The notes beneath the pieces were generated by a model. The model saw nothing but the letters and a program-made list of their open reading frames with translations. It made no database searches and was not told where the DNA came from. Positions 42,262-50,763 of a DNA stretch of 64,000 nt are shown one piece after another. Both the position numbers and the translations under genes were made by a program. The stretch comes from [Clostridium] citroniae WAL-17108 (lineage in GTDB: Bacteria; Bacillota; Clostridia; Lachnospirales; Lachnospiraceae), in NCBI RefSeq assembly GCF_000233455.1, contig NZ_JH376423.1, forward strand, positions 248,001 to 312,000. The letters are read 5' to 3'. Positions within the stretch are counted from its first letter, which is position 1. Every line of letters starts with the position of its first letter.

Positions 42262-43299
42262 ATGAAAATATTCACAGATCGAAAAATCAAGCATCTTTTT
42301 TGTATGGTGTTTCTGTCCGCCGCGGGATCCGTTCTGCTTTCCGCTGTCCTGATCGGTCTGAAGGTGGAATATGCGGAGCTGTATGTACTGGGATTGTCTG
42401 TCTGCATGGAAAGCTTTGTTCTTGCCGCCATGTACCTGTATTTTAGAAACCGGCATAAGATCATGGAAAAAGCGATCGCGCAGATCAAAGAATATATTGG
42501 GGGAGATGAGGATGCCCGGATCCACTGTGATGACGAGGGCGAGCTGTACCGATTGTTTCATGAAGTCAATTCTCTGGTGTCCATCCTGAACGCCCATGCC
42601 GAGAATGAGGAACGTGGAAAAAGGTTTATGAAAGATACCATATCCGACATATCCCACCAACTCAAGACACCTCTGACCGCCCTGAATATCTATAACGGGA
42701 TCATGCGGGAAGATGCAGAGGATGCGCCGGCCATCAGGGAGTTTGCCGCCCTTTCGGAACAGGAGCTTGACCGGATAGAGACACTTGTGCAGAATCTTTT
42801 GAAGATCACAAAGCTGGACGCTGGGACGATCACTTTGGAAAAGACAGTTGAAAATGTGTCCGACATGATGGCAAGTATTGAACGGCATTTTGCTTTTCAG
42901 GCCGGGCAGGAAGGAAAAACACTGTCTTTTTTGGGAGATGATATGGTTGTACTGCTGTGCGACCGTAACTGGCTCACAGAGGCGGTCGGTAATATTGTGA
43001 AAAATGCCCTGGACCACACCAAGGCAGGAAATTCTGTTTCTGTTGAGTGGAGAAGCTTTGCGTCAATGGTCCAGATTGTTGTGAAAGACAATGGCAGCGG
43101 CATCCACCCGGAGGACATACATTATATCTTCAAACGGTTTTACCGCAGCCGTTTTTCAAAAGATACGCAGGGGGTGGGACTTGGGCTTCCCCTTGCAAAG
43201 GCAATTGTGGAAGCGCACAGGGGAACAATCGAGGTGGACAGTGTGTTGGGCGCCGGCACGGTTTTTACCATCAATTTTTTGATTCCTACAAAATTGTAG
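42262..43299 (+). CDS. Membrane histidine kinase with two short-loop helices
   Basis: 345 residues from the ATG at 42262, after GAGGAG. Two helices at about 12-33 and 38-60 with almost no outside loop mark it as an intramembrane-sensing kinase. The HisKA box is DISHQLKTPLTALNIY; the ATPase part has KNALDHTKAG, DNGSGIHPED and GVGLGLPLAK. In BceS-like kinases the cognate ABC transporter does the sensing, and this gene sits next to such a transporter. Target likely a cell-envelope-active peptide; this is inferred. Confidence 0.85.
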   Translation: MKIFTDRKIKHLFCMVFLSAAGSVLLSAVLIGLKVEYAELYVLGLSVCMESFVLAAMYLYFRNRHKIMEKAIAQIKEYIGGDEDARIHCDDEGELYRLFHEVNSLVSILNAHAENEERGKRFMKDTISDISHQLKTPLTALNIYNGIMREDAEDAPAIREFAALSEQELDRIETLVQNLLKITKLDAGTITLEKTVENVSDMMASIERHFAFQAGQEGKTLSFLGDDMVVLLCDRNWLTEAVGNIVKNALDHTKAGNSVSVEWRSFASMVQIVVKDNGSGIHPEDIHYIFKRFYRSRFSKDTQGVGLGLPLAKAIVEAHRGTIEVDSVLGAGTVFTINFLIPTKL

Positions 43300-43372
43300 G
43301 CTGTGTGTCATCCGGCAGTAATGTTGATGTGGTACTCTTTCCTGATCAAGGAAGAAAGAGGTGTTAGACTTT

Positions 43373-44056
43373 ATGGATCTGTTAGAAGTACAGAATGTTT
43401 CAAAAACCTATGGAAGGGGGGAAGCTGCTGTACATGCATTGAAGCAAGCGGCTTTCTCTGTCCCAAAGGGTGAATTCGTTGCCATTGTCGGAGAGTCCGG
43501 TTCAGGGAAAAGCACGCTGCTGAACATGATAGGCGCGCTTGATACGCCTACTTCAGGCAGGGTGTTGATTGATGGAAGGGACATTTTCTCCATGAAAGAC
43601 AGCAGCTTGACTGTTTTCCGCCGCAGGAATATAGGCTTCATCTTTCAGAACTTTAATCTGATCCCGGAATTGACCGTGGAGCAGAATATCATCTTTCCTG
43701 TCCTGCTTGATTATGAGAAACCTAACAAGAAGTATTTGGAAGAACTGCTTGCTGTATTGAATTTAAAAGAGCGCCGCCATCATTTGCCCAGCCAGTTATC
43801 CGGCGGCCAGCAGCAGCGCGTTGCGATCGGGCGGGCTTTGATCACACGGCCGGCGCTCATCCTCGCTGATGAGCCTACCGGCAATCTTGACTCCCAAAAC
43901 ACCAGCGAGGTGATCACTCTGCTCAAGGAAGCCTCAAGAAAATATGAGCAGACCATAGTTATGATCACTCACAGCAGGAGCATTGCACAGACAGCGGACC
44001 GGATCCTGCAGGTGTCCGATGGGGTGGTGTCCGACTTGGGGAGGTGCCGCGAATGA
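43373..44056 (+). CDS. ABC transporter ATP-binding protein (LolD/MacB-like)
   Basis: 227 residues. [24 protein letters not shown] (Walker A region), [17 protein letters not shown]-like signature and [12 protein letters not shown] mark the MacB/LolD class that pairs with FtsX-type permeases. The ATG at 43373 ([14 protein letters not shown]) follows AGAGGTG; a GTG at 43361 is the alternative. Its stop overlaps the permease ATG (ATGA). It powers the exporter or detoxifier of the module. Confidence 0.88.
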   Translation: MDLLEVQNVSKTYGRGEAAVHALKQAAFSVPKGEFVAIVGESGSGKSTLLNMIGALDTPTSGRVLIDGRDIFSMKDSSLTVFRRRNIGFIFQNFNLIPELTVEQNIIFPVLLDYEKPNKKYLEELLAVLNLKERRHHLPSQLSGGQQQRVAIGRALITRPALILADEPTGNLDSQNTSEVITLLKEASRKYEQTIVMITHSRSIAQTADRILQVSDGVVSDLGRCRE

Positions 44057-45876
44057 AAAGTTACCTTAGCCTGATCCCGATATCAGCCAAAGTACACAGG
44101 CGGCAGAACCGTATGACCCTGCTGTGTATTATTTTTTCCGTGTTTATGGTAACGGCTGTGTTCAGTATGGCCGAGATGGGGGCCAGGATGGAGCAGGAAA
44201 GACTGCTGGAAAAACATGGCAGTCTGCCGGTTCAAAATCTGTTTAACAGCGCAATGGGACAATCCCTTTTGTTGATTGCCGCGGTTTTATTTCTGCTGGT
44301 ATTGATCGCCGGAGCTTTAATGATCTCCAGCAGTATGAACAGCAGCGTGGCCCAAAGAACACAGTTTTTTGGTATGATGCGCTGCATCGGGATGAGTAAA
44401 CAGCAGATTAACCGTTTTATCAGGCTGGAGGCTCTCAATTGGTGTAAAACCGCGGTCCCCATTGGTCTTTTACTTGGAACGTTTGCCTCATGGGTCCTGT
44501 GCGCCGTCCTGCGTTTTATTGTGGGTGAGGAATTTTCTCATATACCCTTGTTTCGGTTCAGCATTGTTGGTTTGATCAGCGGTATTGTGGTGGGCGTTGT
44601 CACCGTATTGCTTGCTGCAGGATCACCGGCAAAAAGAGCGGCAAACGTATCGCCTGTGACGGCAGCTTCCGGTCATTGGGAAAATGCGCGGACAGGAGCG
44701 CAGGCGGTACGCTGTGCGGTTGATTTCCGTTTTCTTAAAATCGAAACAGCCCTGGGCATTCATCATGGGGTATCGGCAAAGAAAAACCTGTTTCTGATGA
44801 CGGGGTCCTTTGCCCTTACCATTATCCTTTTTCTCAGTTTTTCCGTATTGATCAACTTTGTAAACTACGTGATGCCGCAATCGGCCAGCACCTCTGACGT
44901 GGATATTTCAAGCAGTGACGGTTCCAACTCAATCCCAGGCGGACTGGTCCGCACCATCAGCGGTATGAAGGGGGTAAAATATGTCTATGGCCGTCAAAGC
45001 TGCCTTGGGGTCCCTGCAGAAGTAATGGGCGATACCACGGTTTACGGTGCGGTTGATATCATTTCCTTTGATGATTTCGATTTAGACTGCCTTAAAAAGG
45101 ACCGTGCGTTAACACGGGGCAGCAGCCTTTCAAAGGTTTATGGAAACAGCGGTCATGTCCTGGCAGCCTGGGATCAGAACAGTCCCTTGAGGATCGGCGA
45201 CAGGATTCTGGTGGCTGGCAGTGAACTGGAAATCGCCGGTCTGCTGAAATATGACCCCTTCAGCAGTGACGGCCTTACTAACGGCAAGATTACACTGATC
45301 ACCTCCAGGGATACGTTTACCCGCCTGACGGATGTGGAGGATTACTCCCTGATTATGATCCAGACAACAGGTGATGCGACCGATGAGGACATCAAGGCGC
45401 TGGGGCGGGCGGCAGGCGGTGGGTATGTATTTAACGATAAGCGAGATGAACGCACCACCGGCACATATTTTGCTTTTGTATCCTGCGTATATGGATTTTT
45501 GGGAATCATCACCCTGGTTACCCTGTTGAATATTGTAAACAGCATTTCCATGAGCGTATCCGCAAGGATCAAGCAATACGGCGCCATGCGGGCAGTGGGG
45601 ATGGACCGGCGCCAGATCACCCGGATGATCGCTGCTGAAGCTTTTACCTATGCTTTCTGGGGCTGCGCCGCCGGCTGTGCGGTGGGAGTGCCCTGCAGTA
45701 AGCTTCTGTTCGATCAACTTATTGCCAGCCATTTCAGCTATGCTGTTTGGCGGTTCCCCGTTGTCAATTTGGCGGTCATACTTGTGTTTGTACTCTTGGC
45801 AGCGGCCATAGCAGCTTATGCTCCGGCGAAAAGAATAGGAGATCTGTCCGTAACCGAAACCATCAACGAACTGTAA
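44053..45876 (+). CDS. FtsX-type ABC permease
   Basis: 607 residues. Helix 1 near 25, three more at about 75-200, then a helix near 255 followed by an outside domain of about 200 residues, and three C-terminal helices. Two FtsX domains are visible: SSMNSSVAQRTQFFGMMRCIGMSKQQI and SISMSVSARIKQYGAMRAVGMDRRQI. Two such modules around a large outside domain fit the BceB/VanZ-like or MacB-like antimicrobial-peptide transporters. Coupled to the ATPase gene by a 4-base overlap. Confidence 0.85.
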   Translation: MKSYLSLIPISAKVHRRQNRMTLLCIIFSVFMVTAVFSMAEMGARMEQERLLEKHGSLPVQNLFNSAMGQSLLLIAAVLFLLVLIAGALMISSSMNSSVAQRTQFFGMMRCIGMSKQQINRFIRLEALNWCKTAVPIGLLLGTFASWVLCAVLRFIVGEEFSHIPLFRFSIVGLISGIVVGVVTVLLAAGSPAKRAANVSPVTAASGHWENARTGAQAVRCAVDFRFLKIETALGIHHGVSAKKNLFLMTGSFALTIILFLSFSVLINFVNYVMPQSASTSDVDISSSDGSNSIPGGLVRTISGMKGVKYVYGRQSCLGVPAEVMGDTTVYGAVDIISFDDFDLDCLKKDRALTRGSSLSKVYGNSGHVLAAWDQNSPLRIGDRILVAGSELEIAGLLKYDPFSSDGLTNGKITLITSRDTFTRLTDVEDYSLIMIQTTGDATDEDIKALGRAAGGGYVFNDKRDERTTGTYFAFVSCVYGFLGIITLVTLLNIVNSISMSVSARIKQYGAMRAVGMDRRQITRMIAAEAFTYAFWGCAAGCAVGVPCSKLLFDQLIASHFSYAVWRFPVVNLAVILVFVLLAAAIAAYAPAKRIGDLSVTETINEL

Positions 45877-45965
45877 AAAAGCTTCTCTTGGATTAAAAAC
45901 AGTAAACTTTTCAGGCTATGGTACGATAATGAATAAGAGTACTCATAAAGAACAGGAGGATTAAG

Positions 45966-46700
45966 ATGAGAGTTAACCTTACGATGCAGCAGCCTGGACA
46001 TTCTGTTATCAATACCGCCCGGATCAATGCCTCTGTTGCCAGGAATCATCCGGATGGCGGTAGAGCTAAGGCGGGGCATATGAAAAAGGACCGGGTGAAC
46101 CTTTCGCCCCAGGGCAAGCTGATGAGTATGATCGAGAATCTGAGGAAGCAAAAGGAGGCGGTCATAAAGAACAGGAATGACCTTGTGGAATCCACGCTTA
46201 AAAACGGAGGAAAGGTGGAGGACATTAAAGAGCAGCTGAAATATTATGGAAAGCAGCTGGAGCAGATCGACCATCAGATTTCCGATGCATATGCAAGCCA
46301 GGCAAAGCAGGCCGTGGAACAGGACGATCAAAAGAAGCCGGGGAGAGATGATGGACACAAAACCCGGCAGCAGCGGGACGCGGAGCATATGAGCAGGCTT
46401 GCGGGGGCATCGGCGGACTTAAAACATGCTGAAAAGATCGCAGCGGCACAGGACAAGGCAGAAGGGGATGCACGGGTGCAGGAAGCTGAGATACACATGG
46501 GCGGGATACACATTGACAAGCTGGAAAGCAAGGGAATGGGAACCGGTGCAAATGTTGGCGATATGATTGAAAATGAGAACCGTTCACTGGAGGCAAAGCG
46601 GAAACAGGCCGGCCGTCTGTGGGACAGTGCCATGGATCTTCAGGAAAGCCAGGGGGATAAGCTGAAGGAAGCCAGAGAACAGATAGACGAGAAACCCTAA
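45966..46700 (+). CDS. Uncharacterised charged coiled-coil protein
   Basis: 244 residues, no signal peptide or membrane helix, rich in Lys, Glu, Gln and Asp. Residues about 45-110 (SMIENLRKQKEAVIKNRNDL and onwards) and the C-terminal third look like coiled coil. The N terminus VNLTMQQPGHSVINTARINA is uncharged and ordered in appearance. AGGAGG stands 6 bases before the ATG. I recognise no family. It is not clearly linked to the preceding ABC operon or the following deaminase. Confidence 0.7.
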   Translation: MRVNLTMQQPGHSVINTARINASVARNHPDGGRAKAGHMKKDRVNLSPQGKLMSMIENLRKQKEAVIKNRNDLVESTLKNGGKVEDIKEQLKYYGKQLEQIDHQISDAYASQAKQAVEQDDQKKPGRDDGHKTRQQRDAEHMSRLAGASADLKHAEKIAAAQDKAEGDARVQEAEIHMGGIHIDKLESKGMGTGANVGDMIENENRSLEAKRKQAGRLWDSAMDLQESQGDKLKEAREQIDEKP

Positions 46701-46923
46701 AAAAGAGGGGAGCCGCCAGTAATGATCCCGGCGGCATGAGTATGAAAGGTATATATAAAAAGGTTTGTGCCTTGTACATGTTCTATACTACTGGAAAAGT
46801 ATGACAAAAGTTTGTCCGTGGAATAAAAGATACATAAAAACAATTAAGACTTTCTTACAGATTCCTGGGTTATAATTAGTTGATAGTTCCGTATTTTTGA
46901 TATAAGATATTAGTTAAATGATG

Positions 46924-46950
46924 TGTACTCTCGGAGACTCCGAGAGTACA
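46924..46950. promoter_or_regulatory. 27-bp perfect palindrome upstream of dCMP deaminase
   Basis: Arms TGTACTCTCGGAG (46924-46936) and CTCCGAGAGTACA (46938-46950) are perfect complements around a single central A. It ends 28 bp before the deaminase ATG. No T tract follows, so it reads as a DNA operator and not a terminator. Nearly the same arms, set 40 bp apart, occur upstream of the tandem GntR gene at 50585-50637. Confidence 0.75.
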
Positions 46951-46978
46951 TTGAACTTATGGGGAGGGAACAGATACC

Positions 46979-47461
46979 ATGGTACAGCCCAATGGAATAC
47001 AGAGAATTTCAAAGACAGACACATATCTGAATGTGGCTGAGACATTTGCCTACAGGAGCACCTGTATTAAACGAAAATACGGAGCCGTGATTGTTAAGGA
47101 TGATGTGGTAGTCTCCACGGGCTACAACGGTTCGCCCCGAGGGTATGACAACTGCTGTGACACGGGGAAATGTCCCAGGATCGAACTGGGAATGCACCAG
47201 GGAGAGGGATATGGGATCTGCCGTGCGGTCCATGCGGAGCAGAATGCGCTGTTAAACTGCTCAAGGGAACAGACCATGGGTGCTGACCTTTATCTGGCAG
47301 GGGTCAATCCCATGGACAATTCCGTGCACAGGGCCAAACCATGTCCTTTATGTGCAAGGATGATCATTCAGGCGGGGATCCGCAATGTGATCATGAGGAT
47401 GGGAGCTCGGGCGGATGAGTATGTTGTGGTGCCCGCAGGTGAACTGACCTGGCATTGTTGA
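46979..47461 (+). CDS. Deoxycytidylate (dCMP) deaminase family protein, ComEB-like
   Basis: 160 residues. The zinc-deaminase motif is AVHAEQNALLNC followed by CPLCARMIIQAG; HAE supplies the proton shuttle and PCPLC the other zinc ligands. CIKRKYGAVIVKDD and TGYNGSPRGYDNC are typical of dCMP deaminases, which make dUMP for thymidylate synthesis. GGGGAGGGAAC precedes the ATG. It stands alone after a striking palindrome, which suggests dedicated repression. Confidence 0.88.
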   Translation: MVQPNGIQRISKTDTYLNVAETFAYRSTCIKRKYGAVIVKDDVVVSTGYNGSPRGYDNCCDTGKCPRIELGMHQGEGYGICRAVHAEQNALLNCSREQTMGADLYLAGVNPMDNSVHRAKPCPLCARMIIQAGIRNVIMRMGARADEYVVVPAGELTWHC

Positions 47462-47465
47462 ATCC

Positions 47466-47519
47466 AGGCCGGGGATTCAGGCCGGGGATTCAGGCCGGGG
47501 ATCCGGCCCGGAATTTTTT
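47466..47519 (+). terminator. 13-bp triple repeat ending in a terminator
   Basis: AGGCCGGGGATTC is present three times in tandem (47466-47478, 47479-47491, 47492-47504, last copy one change). The final unit supplies GGCCGG/CCGGCC (47493-47498, 47503-47508), followed by six T at 47514-47519, so the repeat array doubles as the deaminase terminator. Confidence 0.7.
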
Positions 47520-47579
47520 GCATTGACGGTGGGGCGGGCAAAAGATATACTGGACTGTGACTAAAATGAAAGCGATGGA

Positions 47580-48656
47580 ATGAATATGTCAGAGAGAAAA
47601 TTTGTGATCGTTGACGGCTCCTCCCTGTTGTCAACCTGTTATTATGCTGTTTTGCCAAGGGAAATCATGTTTGCAAAGACCGAGGAGGAGAGGCAGAAAC
47701 ACTACGATAAAATACTCCATTCAGAGAACGGTACGTATACCAATGGGATTTTCGGCGTGCTGAAGGCCACAGCCTCCCTGCTAAAAAAACAGGCGCCGGA
47801 CCACATTGCCTTTGTGTTTGATAAAACAAGGGATACATTTCGCAGGAAGCTGTACCCGGACTATAAGGGGACCAGGTCCGCTACGCCGGAACCGCTGAAA
47901 CAGCAGTTTGTACTCCTTGAACAAATCCTGGAGGATGCAGGGTTTCGGGTCTTATATGACAGTCAGTTTGAGGCGGATGATTATGCAGGCAGTCTGGTGA
48001 TGAAATTCAGGGATCAGATCCCCATGGTGGTGATGACAAAAGACCACGATTACCTTCAGCTTGTCAGTGACGAGCACAATGTAAGAGCCTGGATGGTCCA
48101 GTCCAAACAGGAAAAAGCAGATGAATTGTACAATAAATATTATGCTCCCTACGGCCTGGATAAAAGGAGCGTCAACCTGCCGGAAAAAACCTTTGAGTTC
48201 ACAGCAGAGCACGTATTTGCGGAGGAAGGGGTATGGCCCTGCCAGATAACCGACTTAAAGGGGATCCAGGGGGACACCTCAGATAATATCCCGGGAGTCA
48301 AGGGGGTGGCAAGCGCTGCGCCGATCCTTTTGAACGAATACAAAAGTGTGGAGGATCTCTATGAGGCCATTCATGATGTAAAGGAGGATAAGACAGCTTT
48401 AAAAGAACTGCAGGACTTCTGGAAAAATGGTCTTGGGATCAGCCGTTCCCCGTACAAGGCCCTGACAAAGACCGAAGAGGGCGAGGTGTGCGGGGAAGCG
48501 GCTGCCATGCTCTCCAAACAGCTGGCCACGATTAAGACTGATATCCAGATCGGCCTCTCCCTGGACGACTTCTCTGTTTCATATTATGATGAGTCAAAGA
48601 TGAGGGAATGGTGCAGCCGTCTGGATATCAAGGAAGAATCTGTTTTTGGAAAGTGA
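47580..48656 (+). CDS. Stand-alone 5'-3' exonuclease (Pol I N-terminal domain type)
   Basis: 358 residues. The FEN-like metal site is visible in VIVDGSSLL, FVFDKTRDTFR, FEADDYAGSLV, TKDHDYLQLV and GIQGDTSDNIPGVKGV (helix-hairpin-helix). It lacks the 3'-5' exonuclease and polymerase domains of DNA polymerase I. Such separate proteins remove RNA primers and flaps. Compared with ExoIX it keeps more of the Pol I type sequence, with an insert around 185-215. The ATG at 47580 or 47586 has no strong ribosome site. Confidence 0.87.
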   Translation: MNMSERKFVIVDGSSLLSTCYYAVLPREIMFAKTEEERQKHYDKILHSENGTYTNGIFGVLKATASLLKKQAPDHIAFVFDKTRDTFRRKLYPDYKGTRSATPEPLKQQFVLLEQILEDAGFRVLYDSQFEADDYAGSLVMKFRDQIPMVVMTKDHDYLQLVSDEHNVRAWMVQSKQEKADELYNKYYAPYGLDKRSVNLPEKTFEFTAEHVFAEEGVWPCQITDLKGIQGDTSDNIPGVKGVASAAPILLNEYKSVEDLYEAIHDVKEDKTALKELQDFWKNGLGISRSPYKALTKTEEGEVCGEAAAMLSKQLATIKTDIQIGLSLDDFSVSYYDESKMREWCSRLDIKEESVFGK

Positions 48657-48677
48657 CATCAGGTTGATGTCAGGTGA

Positions 48678-48953
48678 TCAGCCCTTCACCACTGAGCTGT
48701 ATTCAGGATGCTTTTCAAACCACTTCACGGCATAGGAACAAGTCAGAACCGCTTTTTTATCTGTTTCCCGAAGCTGTTTTGCAGCTGCTTCCATCAGTTT
48801 GCCGGCAACCCCCTGTCCTCTCAGAGAGTCATCCACAAAGGTGTGGTCGATATTGACCGTATCCGTATCCACGTCCGGGAATGATACCTCGGCAAGAATG
48901 GCGCCATTGTCTCCTGGCAGCATGATCCTATTCTTCTCATAAATAAAGTCCAT
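48678..48953 (-). CDS. Small GNAT-type N-acetyltransferase (YjdJ-like)
   Basis: 91 residues. The compact fold of the YidJ/YjdJ group: IDHTFVDDSLRGQGVAGKLMEAAAKQLRE holds the acetyl-CoA pyrophosphate-binding R/Q-x2-G-x-G/A loop, followed by TCSYAVKWFEKHPEY. Substrate unknown; small metabolites or protein amines are possible. AGGAGG stands before the ATG (complement near 48960). Convergent with the exonuclease gene. Confidence 0.87.
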   Translation of the reverse strand: MDFIYEKNRIMLPGDNGAILAEVSFPDVDTDTVNIDHTFVDDSLRGQGVAGKLMEAAAKQLRETDKKAVLTCSYAVKWFEKHPEYSSVVKG

Positions 48954-49089
48954 GTGAAACCTCCTGTGTTTTTATATGATGGTAATGAGAGATACATTAT
49001 AGCATGCGGCCGTATCCTCATCAAGCCCTATCGGCAATGTCAGCCTACAGTAATGTCCCAGTAATGTCTCCGCTCATCAATGTCCGGTA

Positions 49090-50559
49090 TCAGTAAGCTC
49101 CGGGATGGGGCGTTGCCAGGGCGGCAGCCTCCGGAAGGCCGCAGCCTGTGAGAAAATTGCGGACAAATTCCAGCATATGGCAGTAGCATTGGGAAAGCTG
49201 GTCCGCAAACCGTTCCTTTTCACCAAAAGCCAGACAGCGGAATGCCTTCATGCTTTTCTGGTATAATGCGTCTGCTGCGTTCAGACCCTCGCTGTAAAAG
49301 GAATAGTAATAACCCCAGTGGAGCATTTCTTTGACCTCTGTAAGGATTACCTTGTAGGGCTGTAGGGGAAGATGGTCTATGGTACACTGCACCAGCAGGT
49401 CCAGGGGAATGACATTGTTTTTTTTCATATCCTGTTTCAGGCGCTCAATGCTGGCGCTGTCAATGAAATCAAATGCCAGGACGGCGGCAGGGTACACTGC
49501 GATGGCCATGAACTGAAGTCCGCTAAGATACAGCAGTGTGTCCTTTTTAAAGACCTTGTTCTTCATGCACTGCAGTGTGGCGTCATCGTTAAAAAGGGTC
49601 ACCTGGGTACCCCTGACATTGTAGGTTTGGCAGAAACCGGTCTTGTTGAGCACGGCAAGGGCTTTCCGTATGGTGGACACAGAGACCTGGTATTCCTCAG
49701 CCAGTGCCGCCTCCGGTGGAAGAAAGGAACGGTCCTTGTAATAGCCTGTCCCGATCTTATCAATCAGATCGCGGGTAATCTGCATATAGTAATGGTCCCT
49801 TCCCTGTTCCGCGCTCCAGGTGTAGTAATCGGGATCATCCATTATGGGAACCGTCATGTGGGAGGACAGGTCATCCAGATACTGTCTGACCGCGCTTGTG
49901 ATGGAACGATACATACCGGTAAAACAGCGATGGATCTCCCTTGGATGTTTTCTGTTCACAGCATCCATCATCCACATGGGATCTTTGTAATCCTTATAAG
50001 CGGACGCAAAGAACTCAGACTGGGTGCAGTCCAGGAAAAACGGCACCCGAGCACAGATTTCAAGGCTTGTGAAAATATCCCTGAACAGCAGGTTATCAGA
50101 TGCGTCCAGCAGGCTGTGGAGGGCAACGGATGAGGCTTTCCAGCGGATCCGCAGGGATTTTCTGCCGCTTTTCTTTAATTGCTGGAAACAGTGCTCCAGC
50201 GTCTCTGCGCCGCACACTTGGGCGGAAAAGGAAAAAAGGCAGGGCATCAGCAGGGTCATGGTTTCATAGACCTGAAGGATCGAGGTCTTTTTCTCCATGA
50301 CAGTTTGTATGGCCGCCTCATTTAACGCACCGGTACAGGGACGGTATATAACTACGGAAGGCCTTCTCTCCTCGGTCCGGATCAGGCCCTCCTCCTTCAG
50401 ATCCTTTAATACATCCTTTGCTGTCCTGATTCCCACGTGATAGATATCGCACAACTGGTTAAGGGAAGGGAGAGTATCCCCATAACCCAGGTAACCGGTC
50501 AGGATCTGTTCGCGCAGGCATTGATACAGGTATTCGTATAATGTTCTTTTTTTCTCCAT
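49090..50559 (-). CDS. Regulator with two tandem GntR winged-helix/FCD-like units
   Basis: 489 residues from the ATG at 50559, which has GGAGG eight bases upstream; an in-frame TTG lies at 50574. Residues about 5-70 are one GntR winged helix (EYLYQCLREQILTGYLGYGD, SLNQLCDIYHVGIRTAKDVL), followed by an all-helical FCD-like region to about 250. A second GntR helix starts near 259 (MQITRDLIDKIGTGYYKDRS, PPEAALAEEYQVSVSTIRKALAVL) with another helical domain after it. Two complete units in one chain are rare. It is divergent from a GGDEF-EAL gene and has split palindrome arms upstream. Effector unknown. Confidence 0.8.
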   Translation of the reverse strand: MEKKRTLYEYLYQCLREQILTGYLGYGDTLPSLNQLCDIYHVGIRTAKDVLKDLKEEGLIRTEERRPSVVIYRPCTGALNEAAIQTVMEKKTSILQVYETMTLLMPCLFSFSAQVCGAETLEHCFQQLKKSGRKSLRIRWKASSVALHSLLDASDNLLFRDIFTSLEICARVPFFLDCTQSEFFASAYKDYKDPMWMMDAVNRKHPREIHRCFTGMYRSITSAVRQYLDDLSSHMTVPIMDDPDYYTWSAEQGRDHYYMQITRDLIDKIGTGYYKDRSFLPPEAALAEEYQVSVSTIRKALAVLNKTGFCQTYNVRGTQVTLFNDDATLQCMKNKVFKKDTLLYLSGLQFMAIAVYPAAVLAFDFIDSASIERLKQDMKKNNVIPLDLLVQCTIDHLPLQPYKVILTEVKEMLHWGYYYSFYSEGLNAADALYQKSMKAFRCLAFGEKERFADQLSQCYCHMLEFVRNFLTGCGLPEAAALATPHPGAY

Positions 50560-50584
50560 TAACAAATCCTCCAAATGTCTCTAA

Positions 50585-50637
50585 TGCACTCTCGGAAAAT
50601 CAGCCGCAGGAATGGGGGCCAGGACTCCGAGAATACA
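50585..50637. promoter_or_regulatory. Split inverted repeat upstream of the tandem GntR gene
   Basis: TGCACTCTCGGAA (50585-50597) and CTCCGAGAATACA (50625-50637) match the arms of the palindrome at 46924-46950 at 11 and 12 of 13 positions, but their centres are 40 bp apart. They start 25 bp before the regulator's ATG, fitting autoregulation by a protein with two DNA-binding domains. Confidence 0.6.
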
Positions 50638-50763
50638 CCCTATTATATCATAGATTTTCCAGAATACTATATGCTTACGTACACAAATCGTATGTTGATT
50701 TATCCTGTGCCGTATTTTAAAATAAAACAGAATACACTTTAAGATAATGGAGAACAAAAGGAA

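Noticed and set aside
46924-46950. Palindrome as a terminator of the coiled-coil gene
   Set aside because: No T tract, a one-base centre that leaves no hairpin loop without opening pairs, and the arms recur upstream of another gene.
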